Shown: positions 34,718-43,481 of the stretch, piece by piece
Layout: the number at the start of each line of letters is the position of its first letter
How positions within the stretch are numbered: position 1 is the stretch's first letter
Source: Streptomyces sp. S3(2020)
GTDB taxonomy: Bacteria; Actinomycetota; Actinomycetes; Streptomycetales; Streptomycetaceae
Direction: 5' to 3'
Assembly: GCF_013044505.1 (NCBI RefSeq)
Contig: NZ_JABERD010000039.1
Span: 1 to 59,950, forward strand
Length of the DNA stretch: 59,950 nt
Program-made: the position numbers and the translations under genes
The notes under the pieces: model-generated
What the model saw: the letters and a program-made list of their open reading frames with translations, nothing else
What the model was told of the DNA's origin: nothing
Databases searched by the model: none

Positions 34718-37700
34718 CTAACGCTCCTGCTGGTGAGTGGGGCTCGGGAAGCTGCCCGTCTGGCCTGTGCCGGCCTGACGACCTTGCGCGATACCCCGAC
34801 GGAGATTGGTCAGACGGCCACGTACGTCATCAGGCGCACGCGAGACCGCCGGACCGGATTGGTGCTGTTGCTGCTGAGCCGTGCCCGGGACGAGGTTCGC
34901 CCGGGGCACCCGGCGCGGCAGGCCGGAGGTGGTGACACCGCCCGCGGCCGGCTGCCGGACCCGCTCGGCCTGCCGGACGAGGTCGTCGTTCGGCGAGCTG
35001 CGCCAGGAGGCGTTGGCCGCGGTCCGCTGAGGAGCGGACGCGGGGGCTGCGGGAGCCGCGGGAGTCTGCGGCTGCTGCGGGGCCTGGGCATTGCCGCCCT
35101 GGTCCTGCTGACCCTGCTGACCGTGGAACCAGTTGGTCTCCAGGGTGTCGTACAGCGGCGTCCGTCCGTCGCCTGCACCCGTCGCCGGCGGCAGTGCCTC
35201 GGGCTCCTGACGGGCGGGACGCGGCGGACGCGGCGGGATCGGGGGACGCGGGACGGCGAAGTCGGCCGGACCACGTCCGCCGTTCGCCTGCGGCCGCTCG
35301 AACTGGCCGGTGGAGCCGTCCTGGCCCGGCATCGGGAACTGGCCCGTGGAGCCGTTGTCGTACCCCTGCGGAGCCGTGAACTGGCCCGTCGCCGAGGGGC
35401 TGTTCTGCCCCGGGGTGCCGTAGACGTCAGGGCGGACGAACGAACCCGTGCCGTTCTGCGTCGCGTCGTAGTCGGCGCGGGCGAACTGGCCGGTGTTCTG
35501 CGGGGCGTCGAAGGCGGCGCCGGGACCCTGCGAGGTGCCGGGGCGGGCGAACTGGCCCGTGTTCTGCGGGGCGTCGAAGTCCGGGCGGGCGAACTCGGAG
35601 GTGGCGCCGGGACCCTGGCGGCCGTCGGACCGGGGGATCGCGGGCATCTCCGTGGTCGCGCCCGGGCCCTGCCGGTCGTCGATCCGCGGCATGCGGGACG
35701 TCTGCGAGGGGTCCTGCTCGTCATGGCCGCGCGGGGTGTCGAGCGAGGCGTGCGAGATCTGCGGCTGCGCGTTCTCGTCGCTCCAGCTGGGCGTCCGGGG
35801 CTGCTGGGCGTTGCCGCCGGGCAGCTCGGCCCGCGGACCGCCACGGCCCGGGAGCTGACGTCCACGGCGACGGCCCTGCTGCTCGTTGCCCGAGTTGCCC
35901 GCGGGAGCGGACTGCTGCGGCGGAACGGGACCGCGGCTGCCACCGAAGGCATCCTGCGGCGCGGAGGTACCCGCGGCCTGCAGGCCCTGCGGAGCACCCG
36001 GCGCCTGACCGCCGAACGCGGCGCCCGCACCGGCCGGGGCGGGCCGGCCCTGCGGAGGAGCCGAGGGGGCCTGGGGTCCGCGCGCGCCGCCCGGCGCACC
36101 CGGACGACCGCCGTTGCCCGTACCCGGGAGCGCGGCCCGCGGCCCCTGACCGGGGTTGAGCCGGCCACCGGGCTGGGCGCCGGCCCCGAGGGCACCGCCA
36201 CCGAGGGGCGCGCCCGCACCGAGCGGGCCGCCCTGCTGACCGGGGCCACGACGGGCCGCGGCCATACCGGCGGCCGCCTGTGCGGCGGACGGGGCGCCGG
36301 CACCCTGGCCGGGCTTGGGCTGCGGCTTCTTGCCGCCCTGGGCGACGTCGACGGGCAGCATGACCAGCGCGGTCGTACCACCGGAGTCGGACGGGCGCAG
36401 CTGGATGCGGATGCCGTGGCGCTGCGACAGCCGGCCGACCACGAACAGACCCATGCGTCGGGAGACCGAGACGTCCACGGTGGGCGGCGAGGCGAGCCGC
36501 TCGTTGATCGCCGCGAGGTCCTCGGGGGAGAGGCCGATACCCGTGTCGTGGATCTCGATCAGGACGCGGCCGTCGGGCAGCGCGTGACCGGTGACCTTGA
36601 CCTTGGTCTGCGGCGAGGAGAAGGAGGTCGCGTTCTCGAGCAGCTCGGCGAGGAGGTGCACGAGGTCGTTGACGACGCGGCCGGCGACTTCGGTGGTCGG
36701 CACCGAGGCCAGCTCGATGCGCTCGTACTGCTCCACCTCGGAGGCGGCGGCGCGGAGCACGTCGACCAGCGGGACCGGGCGGGTCCAGCGGCGGCCGGGC
36801 TCTTCACCCGCGAGGACCAGGAGGTTCTCACCGTTACGACGCATGCGGGTCGCGAGGTGGTCGAGCTTGAAGAGCGACGACAGCTGATCGGGATCGGCCT
36901 CACGCGACTCCAGCTCGGAAATGAGCGAGAGCTGACGCTGGATGAGGCCCTGGGAGCGGCGCGAGAGGTTGGTGAACATCGCGTTGACGTTGCCCCGCAG
37001 AAGGGCCTGCTCGGCGGCGAGGCGGACCGCCTCGCGGTGCACGTCGTCGAAGGCCGCGGCCACTCGGCCGATCTCGTCCCGGGAGTGCACACCGACCGAC
37101 TCCACGGACGTGTCGACGTCCTGCGGGTCGGACTCGGACAGCGCCTTGACCAGCTCGGGCAGACGGTCCTGGGCGACCTTGGTGGCGGTCTCCTCCAGGC
37201 GGCGCAGCGAGCGGATCATGGACCGGGCCACGACGAAGGCGCCGACGAGCGAGATGCCGAGCACGAGCAGGATCAGCGCACCGGAGATGATGGCTTCCTG
37301 CTCCGACTCGTTGCGCAGCTCGCGGGCCTTCTGCTCCATCTCGTCGAGGAGCGTCTTCTCGATCTTGCCCATCTGGTCGATCTTGGCCGAGCTGTCGTCC
37401 ACCCAGTCCTTGTACGACCGCTTGTCCAGGTTCTCCAGACCGTCCGGGGCGAACGCACGGCTGGCGTAGGTGTCGGCCGCCTGGATGGTCGAGTTGTTGT
37501 CGCTGATGGGCTCCAGGAGCTCCACGGCACCGGTCTTGCCGTAGATGGACTGGAAACTCTTGATGTCGGCGCTTTCGTTGGTGAGCGCCGACTGGGCGTA
37601 GAGACGGTCGTTCTCGGAGAGGTCGCCGAACGTCGTCTTGTTCTGGGGCAGGGCCGCCGCCAGGACCGCGCGCTGCACGGAGGAGTACTCCTTGGCGGCG

Positions 37701-38485
37701 GAGAAGGCCGCCAGGGCACGAGTGCGCTGGATCATGTCGGGGTTGCTGCTGGCCTGCGCCATGTCGCGGGACAGGTCGAGGAGTTGCGTGACGAGGCGGT
37801 GGTAGGACTCCACCGTCTGGGTGGAGTTGCCCTTCTGCTCGTACGCGGTGTTACGGATCTTCTCGATGTCGCGCAGGCTGCTGACCAGGAGCACCACGTT
37901 CTCGCGGACGCCCTGGAGGCCGCTGCCCTCGGTGTCGATCTCCTCCGAGGAGTCGACGAAGTCCTCAAGAGCGCGGTCCGTCTTGTCCCGCAGTCCCTTG
38001 ATCGTGTACTGGTCCGAGCTGGAGCCGTGCGCCAGCGGACCGGCGGACAGGTCGCGCTCCCTCTGGAGAGCGTCGGCCAGCGCGGTCGCCTGCTTGGTCA
38101 TGTCCGTCAGCAGCTTCATGTTCTCGAGCTGCTGGATGTCGTCCATGTTGTCGCTGATGCGCAGGGCGCCCAGCGAGGTGGCCGCGACCACGGGCAGCGC
38201 GAGCAGCGACACCAGGCGCGTGGAGATACGCCAGTTGCGCAGAGCTATTCGCGAGCCGGGGCCGGTCGGGGCCTTCGGCGCCTTCACCGTCGGGGCGGCG
38301 GGGTTCGCGGGTCCGGAAGACGGCGCGCCGGGTCGACCGGAGCGCTCGCCCCCGTCGCCGGTCGGGGCCGCCAGGCCCGGGTTCTGGGCGTGCTGGGGCG
38401 CGGAACCGCCATTCATGGGGCCAGTCCCGCCGTGCGGCTCCGGCTCCGCCGAAGCGCTGCCATCCCTCTTGAAACGTCCCTGCAC
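34718..38485 (-). CDS. cvnA1: conservon sensor CvnA (cvn1)
   Basis: 1255 aa from GTG 38485 (VQGRFKRDGSA), preceded by AGAGG; an in-frame GTG at 38536 would add 17 residues. Layout: Pro/Gly-rich N-terminus; membrane helix about 91-110 (LVSLLALPVVAATSLGAL); helical nitrate-sensing-like extracytoplasmic domain; second helix about 405-427; HAMP-like linker; H-box-like HLATRMRRNGENLLV; GHKL ATPase (LAELLENATSF, IEIHDTGIGL). About 500 residues of Pro/Gly/Gln-rich sequence follow, with at least six TGQF or TGSF repeats (NTGQFARP, STGQFPMP, STGQFERP). In S. coelicolor the cvn1 locus affects aerial growth and antibiotic production, as I recall. The extracellular signal is unknown. Confidence 0.93.
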   Translation of the reverse strand: MQGRFKRDGSASAEPEPHGGTGPMNGGSAPQHAQNPGLAAPTGDGGERSGRPGAPSSGPANPAAPTVKAPKAPTGPGSRIALRNWRISTRLVSLLALPVVAATSLGALRISDNMDDIQQLENMKLLTDMTKQATALADALQRERDLSAGPLAHGSSSDQYTIKGLRDKTDRALEDFVDSSEEIDTEGSGLQGVRENVVLLVSSLRDIEKIRNTAYEQKGNSTQTVESYHRLVTQLLDLSRDMAQASSNPDMIQRTRALAAFSAAKEYSSVQRAVLAAALPQNKTTFGDLSENDRLYAQSALTNESADIKSFQSIYGKTGAVELLEPISDNNSTIQAADTYASRAFAPDGLENLDKRSYKDWVDDSSAKIDQMGKIEKTLLDEMEQKARELRNESEQEAIISGALILLVLGISLVGAFVVARSMIRSLRRLEETATKVAQDRLPELVKALSESDPQDVDTSVESVGVHSRDEIGRVAAAFDDVHREAVRLAAEQALLRGNVNAMFTNLSRRSQGLIQRQLSLISELESREADPDQLSSLFKLDHLATRMRRNGENLLVLAGEEPGRRWTRPVPLVDVLRAAASEVEQYERIELASVPTTEVAGRVVNDLVHLLAELLENATSFSSPQTKVKVTGHALPDGRVLIEIHDTGIGLSPEDLAAINERLASPPTVDVSVSRRMGLFVVGRLSQRHGIRIQLRPSDSGGTTALVMLPVDVAQGGKKPQPKPGQGAGAPSAAQAAAGMAAARRGPGQQGGPLGAGAPLGGGALGAGAQPGGRLNPGQGPRAALPGTGNGGRPGAPGGARGPQAPSAPPQGRPAPAGAGAAFGGQAPGAPQGLQAAGTSAPQDAFGGSRGPVPPQQSAPAGNSGNEQQGRRRGRQLPGRGGPRAELPGGNAQQPRTPSWSDENAQPQISHASLDTPRGHDEQDPSQTSRMPRIDDRQGPGATTEMPAIPRSDGRQGPGATSEFARPDFDAPQNTGQFARPGTSQGPGAAFDAPQNTGQFARADYDATQNGTGSFVRPDVYGTPGQNSPSATGQFTAPQGYDNGSTGQFPMPGQDGSTGQFERPQANGGRGPADFAVPRPPIPPRPPRPARQEPEALPPATGAGDGRTPLYDTLETNWFHGQQGQQDQGGNAQAPQQPQTPAAPAAPASAPQRTAANASWRSSPNDDLVRQAERVRQPAAGGVTTSGLPRRVPRANLVPGTAQQQQHQSGPAVSRAPDDVRGRLTNLRRGIAQGRQAGTGQTGSFPSPTHQQER

Positions 38486-39090
38486 TAGCGTCGCAACCTC
38501 TGGACCAGGCGCCTCTCCGGTTGAACGGAAAGGCACGGTGTCGGCGTACTAGGGGGCGTCCTGAATTACGCCCCCCGATGGTCGTCAGTGACCGGCGCTG
38601 GCTCCCCCTTACTCGCCGCCACCCGGCGCGCGTTGCGCCCCCTGTGCGCCGGCTCGTTCCTGCGGCGGTTCCGTGAGATTCCAGCACAGTGCCGGATCTC
38701 CAACAAGGGCCGTAGGCCAGGCTGTGACTTCCGTGACAGCACGTGAGGGACGCGTCACGAGACGTAGAAGGTGATCCGCTGAAAACCGGACGTACCCGAA
38801 CGGATCCCTTGCGTGACAAGGGTGTCCCAGTCGCCATGATCAGGAGCGGAATGGTGGCTTCAGGGGGTCAATGTCCGTTTCGTTGGGGTGACGTGCGGGC
38901 CTGAATTGACCGCTTTGCGTCTCACCCCGTGAGCAAACTCACATGCGGATCATGGGGTCTTCACGCCTTCGGAGGGGAATCGCATGTTTAGCCTGACGCT
39001 TTACATGACGTAACACTTTGACAACCTGCGCCTGCTCGGGGCCCCTTGGGGCCGGCCTGGCGCCCGAAGACGACAAGGTCTCGTACAACC
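38486..39090. other. long intergenic region between cvnA1 and the small-protein gene
   Basis: About 600 bp with no supported protein gene except the mini-ORF at 38984. It must contain the divergent promoters of cvnA1 and the downstream plus-strand genes. A CGTGA/TCACG inverted repeat sits near 38742-38759 and GTGAC repeats near 38722-38738. A TTGACA hexamer occurs at 39018-39023 without a clear -10 partner. Confidence 0.5.
38984..39013 (+). CDS. nine-codon mini-ORF with strong ribosome binding site
   Basis: ATG 38984 encodes MFSLTLYMT and ends in TAA. GGAGGGG lies 7 bases upstream, a better site than most genes here have. It sits 78 bp ahead of a small-protein gene, with a GGCCCC-TT-GGGGCC hairpin in between. 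It may be a leader peptide, but no amino-acid bias points to a particular signal. Confidence 0.35.
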   Translation: MFSLTLYMT

Positions 39091-39276
39091 GTGAAGACGA
39101 CGATGATGTTCCGCAACATAGCCAACCCGCGGCGCACGACGCTGGCGCACCTCGAGGACGCCGACGACCTGCAGACCCCGGAGCTCCCGGAGCACTCCGT
39201 CGACCTCCCGGCCCAGACCGCCAACCCGCGCCGCACGATCCTGATGGACGTCCCGGTCGCCGCCTCCGCCGAGTAG
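39091..39276 (+). CDS. small protein with two ANPRRT motifs
   Basis: 61 aa from GTG 39091; ATG 39103 or 39106 are alternatives. The sequence contains an internal repeat, IANPRRTTLAHLED near the start and TANPRRTILMDVP near the end, joined by an acidic Leu/Pro-rich stretch. I do not recognise a family. There is no signal peptide, membrane segment or cysteine. It stands between a long regulatory region and the FAH gene, in the same direction as both. The good reading-frame codon bias supports it as a real gene. Confidence 0.6.
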   Translation: MKTTMMFRNIANPRRTTLAHLEDADDLQTPELPEHSVDLPAQTANPRRTILMDVPVAASAE

Positions 39277-39394
39277 ATCACGCTCGCTCGTACGACCATC
39301 GGGCGCCCGCCGTAATGCGCGAGGCGCCGGCCCCTGCCGCGTTAGCCTGGAGCGTCAGACTCCAGACGGCTCAAGTGAGGGGCGCAAGGATCCC

Positions 39395-40189
39395 GTGCGC
39401 ATCGCCAGATTCTCCATCGACGGGAACGTCGCCTTCGGCGCGGTCGAGGGCGACAAGCCTGACGAGCTCGTCCTCGACATCATCAAGGGCATCCCGTTCG
39501 CGGACTTCGAGCTCTCCGGTACGAAGGTCCCGCTGGCCCCTTCCAATTCCAAAGCAAGGGTTCGGCTGCTGCCGCCGGTGCTCCCCAACAAGGTCGTGGC
39601 CTACGGCCGCAACTACGCCGAGCACGCGCGGGAACTGGGCAACGAGGTCCCCGACGCCCCGTTCGCCTTCTTCAAGCCGTCCACCTCGGTGATCGGCTCC
39701 GGCGACGAGATCCAGTACCCGTCCTTCTCCCAGGAACTCCACCACGAGGCCGAGCTGGCCGTGGTCATCGGCCGGATGTGCCGCGAGGTCCCGCGTGAGC
39801 GTGTCAAGGACGTCATCCTCGGCTACACCTGCGCCAACGACGTCACCGCCCGCGACGTCCAGAAGCGCGAGAAGCAGTGGGCCCGGGCCAAGGGCTTCGA
39901 CACCTCCTGCCCGCTCGGCCCCTGGGTGGAGACCGACCTCGACCCGAGCGACCTCACGATCCAGCTCACGGTCAACGGCCAACAGCGACAGCTCGGCCGC
40001 ACCAGCGAGATGATCCACCCGATCGAGGATCTGATCGTCAACATCTCCGAGGCCATGACGCTGCTCCCCGGCGACGTGATCCTCACGGGCACCCCGGCAG
40101 GCGTCGGACCGCTCACCGTCGGCGACGAGGTCGCCGTCACCATCGAAGGCATCGGCACTCTCACCAACAAGGTTGTCAAGCGTGGCTAG
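39395..40189 (+). CDS. fumarylacetoacetate hydrolase family protein
   Basis: 264 aa from GTG 39395. FAH-fold enzymes hydrolyse or isomerise C-C bonds in beta-diketo or oxalo-type acids with a divalent metal. Visible features are the active-site region [15 protein letters not shown], the metal motif [11 protein letters not shown] near residue 115, [13 protein letters not shown], and the C-terminal LTGTPAGVG. The stop overlaps the start of gltX, so the two are coupled. Position and similarity do not reveal the substrate; oxaloacetate decarboxylation or acylpyruvate hydrolysis are known for relatives. Confidence 0.92.
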   Translation: MRIARFSIDGNVAFGAVEGDKPDELVLDIIKGIPFADFELSGTKVPLAPSNSKARVRLLPPVLPNKVVAYGRNYAEHARELGNEVPDAPFAFFKPSTSVIGSGDEIQYPSFSQELHHEAELAVVIGRMCREVPRERVKDVILGYTCANDVTARDVQKREKQWARAKGFDTSCPLGPWVETDLDPSDLTIQLTVNGQQRQLGRTSEMIHPIEDLIVNISEAMTLLPGDVILTGTPAGVGPLTVGDEVAVTIEGIGTLTNKVVKRG

Positions 40190-41657
40190 CGCACCCGTCC
40201 GCGTACGTTTCTGCCCCTCGCCCACCGGTAACCCCCATGTGGGCCTGGTCCGCACCGCCCTGTTCAACTGGGCGTTCGCCAAGCACCACCAGGGCACGCT
40301 CGTCTTCCGCATCGAGGACACCGACGCGGCCCGCGACTCCGAGGAGTCCTACGGCCAGCTGCTCGACTCGATGCGCTGGCTGGGCTTCGACTGGGACGAG
40401 GGCCCCGAGATCGGCGGCCCGCACGCGCCGTACCGCCAGTCGCAGCGCATGGACCTCTACAAGGAGGTCGCGCAGAAGCTCCTGGACGGCGGGTACGCCT
40501 ACCGCTGCTACTGCTCCCAGACCGAGCTGGACGAGCGCCGCGAGGCGGCCCGCGCGGCCGGCAGGCCCTCCGGCTACGACGGCCACTGCCGCGAGCTGAC
40601 CGAGGAGCAGGTCGCCGCGTACGTCGCCGAGGGCCGCGAGCCCATCGTCCGCTTCCGGATGCCCGACGAGACGATCACCTTCACGGACCTGGTCCGCGGC
40701 GAGCTGACGTTCACCCCGGAGAACGTGCCGGACTACGGCATCGTGCGCGCGAACGGCGCCCCGCTGTACACCCTCGTCAACCCGGTCGACGACGCCCTGA
40801 TGGAGATCACCCACGTCCTGCGCGGCGAGGACCTGCTCTCCTCCACCCCGCGCCAGATCGCCCTGTACAAGGCGCTGACCGAGCTGGGCATCGCCAAGCG
40901 GACCCCGTCCTTCGGCCACCTGCCGTACGTGATGGGCGAGGGCAACAAGAAGCTCTCCAAGCGCGACCCGGAGTCCTCGCTCAACCTGTACCGCGAGCGC
41001 GGCTTCCTGCCCGAGGGCCTGCTCAACTACCTTTCCCTCCTCGGCTGGTCGCTCTCGGCCGACCAGGACATCTTCACGATGGACGAGATGGTCGCGGCCT
41101 TCGACATCGCCGACGTCCAGCCCAACCCGGCCCGCTTCGACCTCAAGAAGTGCGAGTCGATCAACGGCGACCACATCCGCCTGCTGGACGTGAAGGACTT
41201 CACCGAGCGCTGCGCCCCCTGGCTGAAGGCCCCGTTCGCCCCCTGGGCGCCGGAGGACTTCGACGAGTCGAAGTGGCACGCGATCGCCCCGCACGCCCAG
41301 ACCCGGCTGAAGGTCCTCTCGGAGATCACGGACAACGTCGACTTCCTGTTCCTGGCGGAGCCGGTCTTCGACGAGGCGAGCTGGACGAAGGCGATGAAGG
41401 AGGGCAGCGACGCCCTCCTGACGACCGCCCGCGAGAAGCTGGAGTCGGCGGACTGGAACTCCGCGGAATCCCTCAAGGAGGCCGTCCTGACGGCGGGCGA
41501 GGCCCACGGCCTCAAGCTCGGCAAGGCCCAGGCCCCGGTCCGGGTCGCCGTCACCGGCCGCACCGTCGGTCTGCCCCTCTTCGAGTCCCTGGAAGTACTG
41601 GGCAAGGAGACGACCCTGGCCCGCATCGACGCGGCCCTGGCGAAGCTCGCGGCGTAA
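40182..41657 (+). CDS. gltX: glutamyl-tRNA synthetase
   Basis: 491 aa from GTG 40182, which overlaps the FAH stop by 8 bp. Class I synthetase signatures: the HIGH-type motif at residues 12-21 ([10 protein letters not shown]) and KLSKR at 257-261. The C-terminal anticodon-binding helical domain is complete. It charges tRNA-Glu, and in organisms lacking GlnRS also mischarges tRNA-Gln; the five Glu/Gln tRNAs encoded 1.2 kb downstream are its substrates. A strong terminator follows. Confidence 0.97.
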   Translation: MASAPVRVRFCPSPTGNPHVGLVRTALFNWAFAKHHQGTLVFRIEDTDAARDSEESYGQLLDSMRWLGFDWDEGPEIGGPHAPYRQSQRMDLYKEVAQKLLDGGYAYRCYCSQTELDERREAARAAGRPSGYDGHCRELTEEQVAAYVAEGREPIVRFRMPDETITFTDLVRGELTFTPENVPDYGIVRANGAPLYTLVNPVDDALMEITHVLRGEDLLSSTPRQIALYKALTELGIAKRTPSFGHLPYVMGEGNKKLSKRDPESSLNLYRERGFLPEGLLNYLSLLGWSLSADQDIFTMDEMVAAFDIADVQPNPARFDLKKCESINGDHIRLLDVKDFTERCAPWLKAPFAPWAPEDFDESKWHAIAPHAQTRLKVLSEITDNVDFLFLAEPVFDEASWTKAMKEGSDALLTTAREKLESADWNSAESLKEAVLTAGEAHGLKLGKAQAPVRVAVTGRTVGLPLFESLEVLGKETTLARIDAALAKLAA

Positions 41658-41666
41658 CGCACACAC

Positions 41667-41712
41667 GTGTGAAGGGGCGGTACCCGGAAGTCCGGGTACC
41701 GCCCCTTCACAC
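41667..41712. terminator. gltX terminator
   Basis: A 22-bp perfectly complementary stem (41667-41688 with 41691-41712) has only two bases in the loop, so the tip pairs must open. It separates gltX from the convergent RelE-like gene, whose stop is 6 bp away, and probably works in both directions. Confidence 0.85.
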
Positions 41713-41717
41713 ATATG

Positions 41718-42002
41718 TCATTGGGCGTCTGCTTCGTCGATGAGGTACGCGCTCTCGTCGAAGATCCAGACCACAACGACGACCATGATCGCGCCAGCCA
41801 CCACGTACTCCAACATCACGCCGGGAGCTACGTACGCTTTGCGCAGATTATCGTCTGGGCCCAGTGGCGCGGTCGAGTGCTTCCGGTACGGGTCACGCGC
41901 CAGTATCCGCATGGCCCGGTCCAGGTGCGCCTGACGTGAAGGGGGCAGGCTGTCGTAGGCCGCGCGGGCCTCGACGGTGAACTGGATGCGGTACTCGCCC
42001 AT
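41718..42002 (-). CDS. RelE/ParE-like toxin-fold protein, no antitoxin adjacent
   Basis: 94 aa from ATG 42002. The fold signature is YRIQFTVEARAAYDSLPPSRQAHLDRAMRIL, then LRKAYVAPGVMLEYVV and a C-terminal strand with VVVVVWIFDES. These match RelE/ParE-superfamily proteins, which cleave mRNA on the ribosome or poison gyrase. The usual catalytic Arg/Lys/Tyr residues of RelE are not clearly all present. No small antitoxin gene lies upstream or downstream; the neighbours are the convergent gltX and a divergent HAD gene. It may be an orphan or a non-toxic relative. Confidence 0.75.
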   Translation of the reverse strand: MGEYRIQFTVEARAAYDSLPPSRQAHLDRAMRILARDPYRKHSTAPLGPDDNLRKAYVAPGVMLEYVVAGAIMVVVVVWIFDESAYLIDEADAQ

Positions 42003-42075
42003 GGCCCCAGTGTGCCAGTCGAAGCCCTTCGTCGTATCGGCCCCGCAAGCCCGACCCCCGGGTTACCGTCGGACC

Positions 42076-42807
42076 ATGAGCATCCGTGCCGTGGTCTGGG
42101 ACGTCGACGACACCCTCTTCGACTACACCGGTGCCGACCGCGCCGGGATGCGCCTGCACCTCGCGGCCGAGGGGCTGTTGGAGGCGTACGAGAGCGTCGA
42201 GCAGGCCATCGTGAGCTGGCGGGAGATCACCGACGTCCAGTGGGCGCGGTTCTCGGCGGGGGAGGTCGACTTCCAGGGGCAGCGCCGGGACCGGGTGCGG
42301 GTCTTCCTGGGCGAGGCGCTGAGCGACGCGGAGGCCGACGCCTGGTTCCAGCGGTACGTCGCCCACTATGAGACGGTCTGGGCCCTCTTCCCGGACGTCC
42401 TGCCCGTCCTCGACGCCCTCGCCACCAGTCACCGGCACGCGGTGCTCTCCAACTCCAGCATCCATGTCCAGGACCGCAAGCTGCGCGCCCTCGGCGTGTA
42501 CGACCGCTTCGAGGCCGTCCTCTGCGCCGCCGAACTCGGCGTCTCCAAGCCGGAGCCCGGTGCCTTCCACGCGGCCTGCGAGGTCCTTGAACTCGCCCCG
42601 GAGCAGGTGGCGTACGTCGGTGACCACCCGGAGATCGACGGACGCGGTGCCGCCGAGGCCGGCCTGCGCTCCTTCTGGATCGATCGTGACGGTGTGTACG
42701 CGACCGGCGGCGCCCCCGTCGGCCCGCACCGGATCGCCACCCTCGCCGAACTCCCCGCGCTCCTCGGCGCGGATACCCGTTTTGGAGCCCCGTCCACCTT
42801 CGGGTAA
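42076..42807 (+). CDS. HAD-superfamily hydrolase
   Basis: 243 aa from ATG 42076; an upstream ATG (41977) would overlap the divergent gene and is rejected. Motif I is VWDVDDTLFDYTG with the nucleophile Asp, motif II is VLSNSSIH, motif III K is in LGVSKPEPGAF, and motif IV is YVGDHPEIDGRGAAEAG. It is a phosphatase of the haloacid-dehalogenase type with a helical cap. The substrate is not predictable. It is the last gene before the tRNA array. Confidence 0.92.
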   Translation: MSIRAVVWDVDDTLFDYTGADRAGMRLHLAAEGLLEAYESVEQAIVSWREITDVQWARFSAGEVDFQGQRRDRVRVFLGEALSDAEADAWFQRYVAHYETVWALFPDVLPVLDALATSHRHAVLSNSSIHVQDRKLRALGVYDRFEAVLCAAELGVSKPEPGAFHAACEVLELAPEQVAYVGDHPEIDGRGAAEAGLRSFWIDRDGVYATGGAPVGPHRIATLAELPALLGADTRFGAPSTFG

Positions 42808-42897
42808 TGTTCTTCCTGCGCCGCCGGAGAGCGGGCCGAAAGGCCGGAACCGACGGGGCGAACTAGAACAAAAACCCCTTCGGGGCTTGCGTTCCAG

Positions 42898-42969
42898 TGG
42901 CCTATGGTGTAATTGGCAGCACGACTGATTCTGGTTCAGTTAGTCTTGGTTCGAGTCCAGGTAGGCCAG
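42898..42969 (+). tRNA. tRNA-Gln (CTG), copy 1
   Basis: Acceptor stem TGGCCTA/TAGGCCA, anticodon stem ACTGA/TCAGT with loop TTCTGGT (anticodon CTG), T-arm GGTTCGAGTCC. CCA is not encoded. Confidence 0.95.
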
Positions 42970-43009
42970 CTCGCAGAGCTCATCTGCAGGCGGAGATCAA
43001 CTCCGCGAA

Positions 43010-43082
43010 GCCCCCGTTGTGTAGCGGCCTAGCACGCTGCCCTCTCAAGGCAGTAGCGCCGGTTCGAATCCGGTCGGGGGTA
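43010..43082 (+). tRNA. tRNA-Glu (CTC), copy 1
   Basis: Acceptor stem GCCCCCG/CGGGGGT, anticodon stem CTGCC/GGCAG with loop CTCTCAA (anticodon CTC). The anticodon stem differs at one base pair (T-A) from the two later copies, which have CGCC/GGCG. Confidence 0.95.
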
Positions 43083-43144
43083 CAGATCCTTCCCGCGAGG
43101 ATGGTCAGGGTAGCTCCCGCCAATCTTGATGCAGGATCGCTAGG

Positions 43145-43217
43145 GCCCCCGTTGTGTAGCGGCCTAGCACGCCGCCCTCTCAAGGCGGTAGCGCCGGTTC
43201 GAATCCGGTCGGGGGTA
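43145..43217 (+). tRNA. tRNA-Glu (CTC), copy 2
   Basis: Same fold as copy 1, anticodon CTC. The preceding 14 bases TGCAGGATCGCTAG are identical to those before copy 3, pointing to duplication of the unit. Confidence 0.95.
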
Positions 43218-43237
43218 CGCAAAGGTTTAAACCTTAT

Positions 43238-43309
43238 TGGTCTATGGTGTAATTGGCAACACTACGGTTTCTGGTACCGTCATTCTTGGTTCGAGTCCAG
43301 GTAGACCAG
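43238..43309 (+). tRNA. tRNA-Gln (CTG), copy 2
   Basis: Acceptor stem TGGTCTA/TAGACCA, anticodon stem ACGGT/ACCGT with loop TTCTGGT. It differs from copy 1 mainly by compensatory changes in the acceptor and anticodon stems. Confidence 0.95.
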
Positions 43310-43355
43310 CTCGGACCTGCGGCGTTCTAAGTTGAACGCATGCAGGATCGCTAGG

Positions 43356-43428
43356 GCCCCCGTTGTGTAGCGGCCTAGCACGCCGCCCTCTCAAGGCGGT
43401 AGCGCCGGTTCGAATCCGGTCGGGGGTA
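43356..43428 (+). tRNA. tRNA-Glu (CTC), copy 3
   Basis: Identical in sequence to copy 2, including the 14 bases upstream. It ends the tRNA array and is followed by a terminator. Confidence 0.95.
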
Positions 43429-43436
43429 CGCACAGG

Positions 43437-43466
43437 GAAAGCCCTCCACCTCGGTGGGGGGCTTTC
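43437..43466. terminator. terminator after the tRNA array
   Basis: GAAAGCCCTCCACC pairs with GGTGGGGGGCTTTC (one G-T pair). It lies between the tRNA array and the convergent MerR gene and can serve both. Confidence 0.85.
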
Positions 43467-43481
43467 GCCGTTCCCGGCGTC

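Noticed and set aside
29511..38488. Long plus-strand open frames antisense to both cvnA genes
   Set aside because: They are shadows of conserved minus-strand genes and show only Arg/Leu/Gly/Val-rich sequence with no family match.
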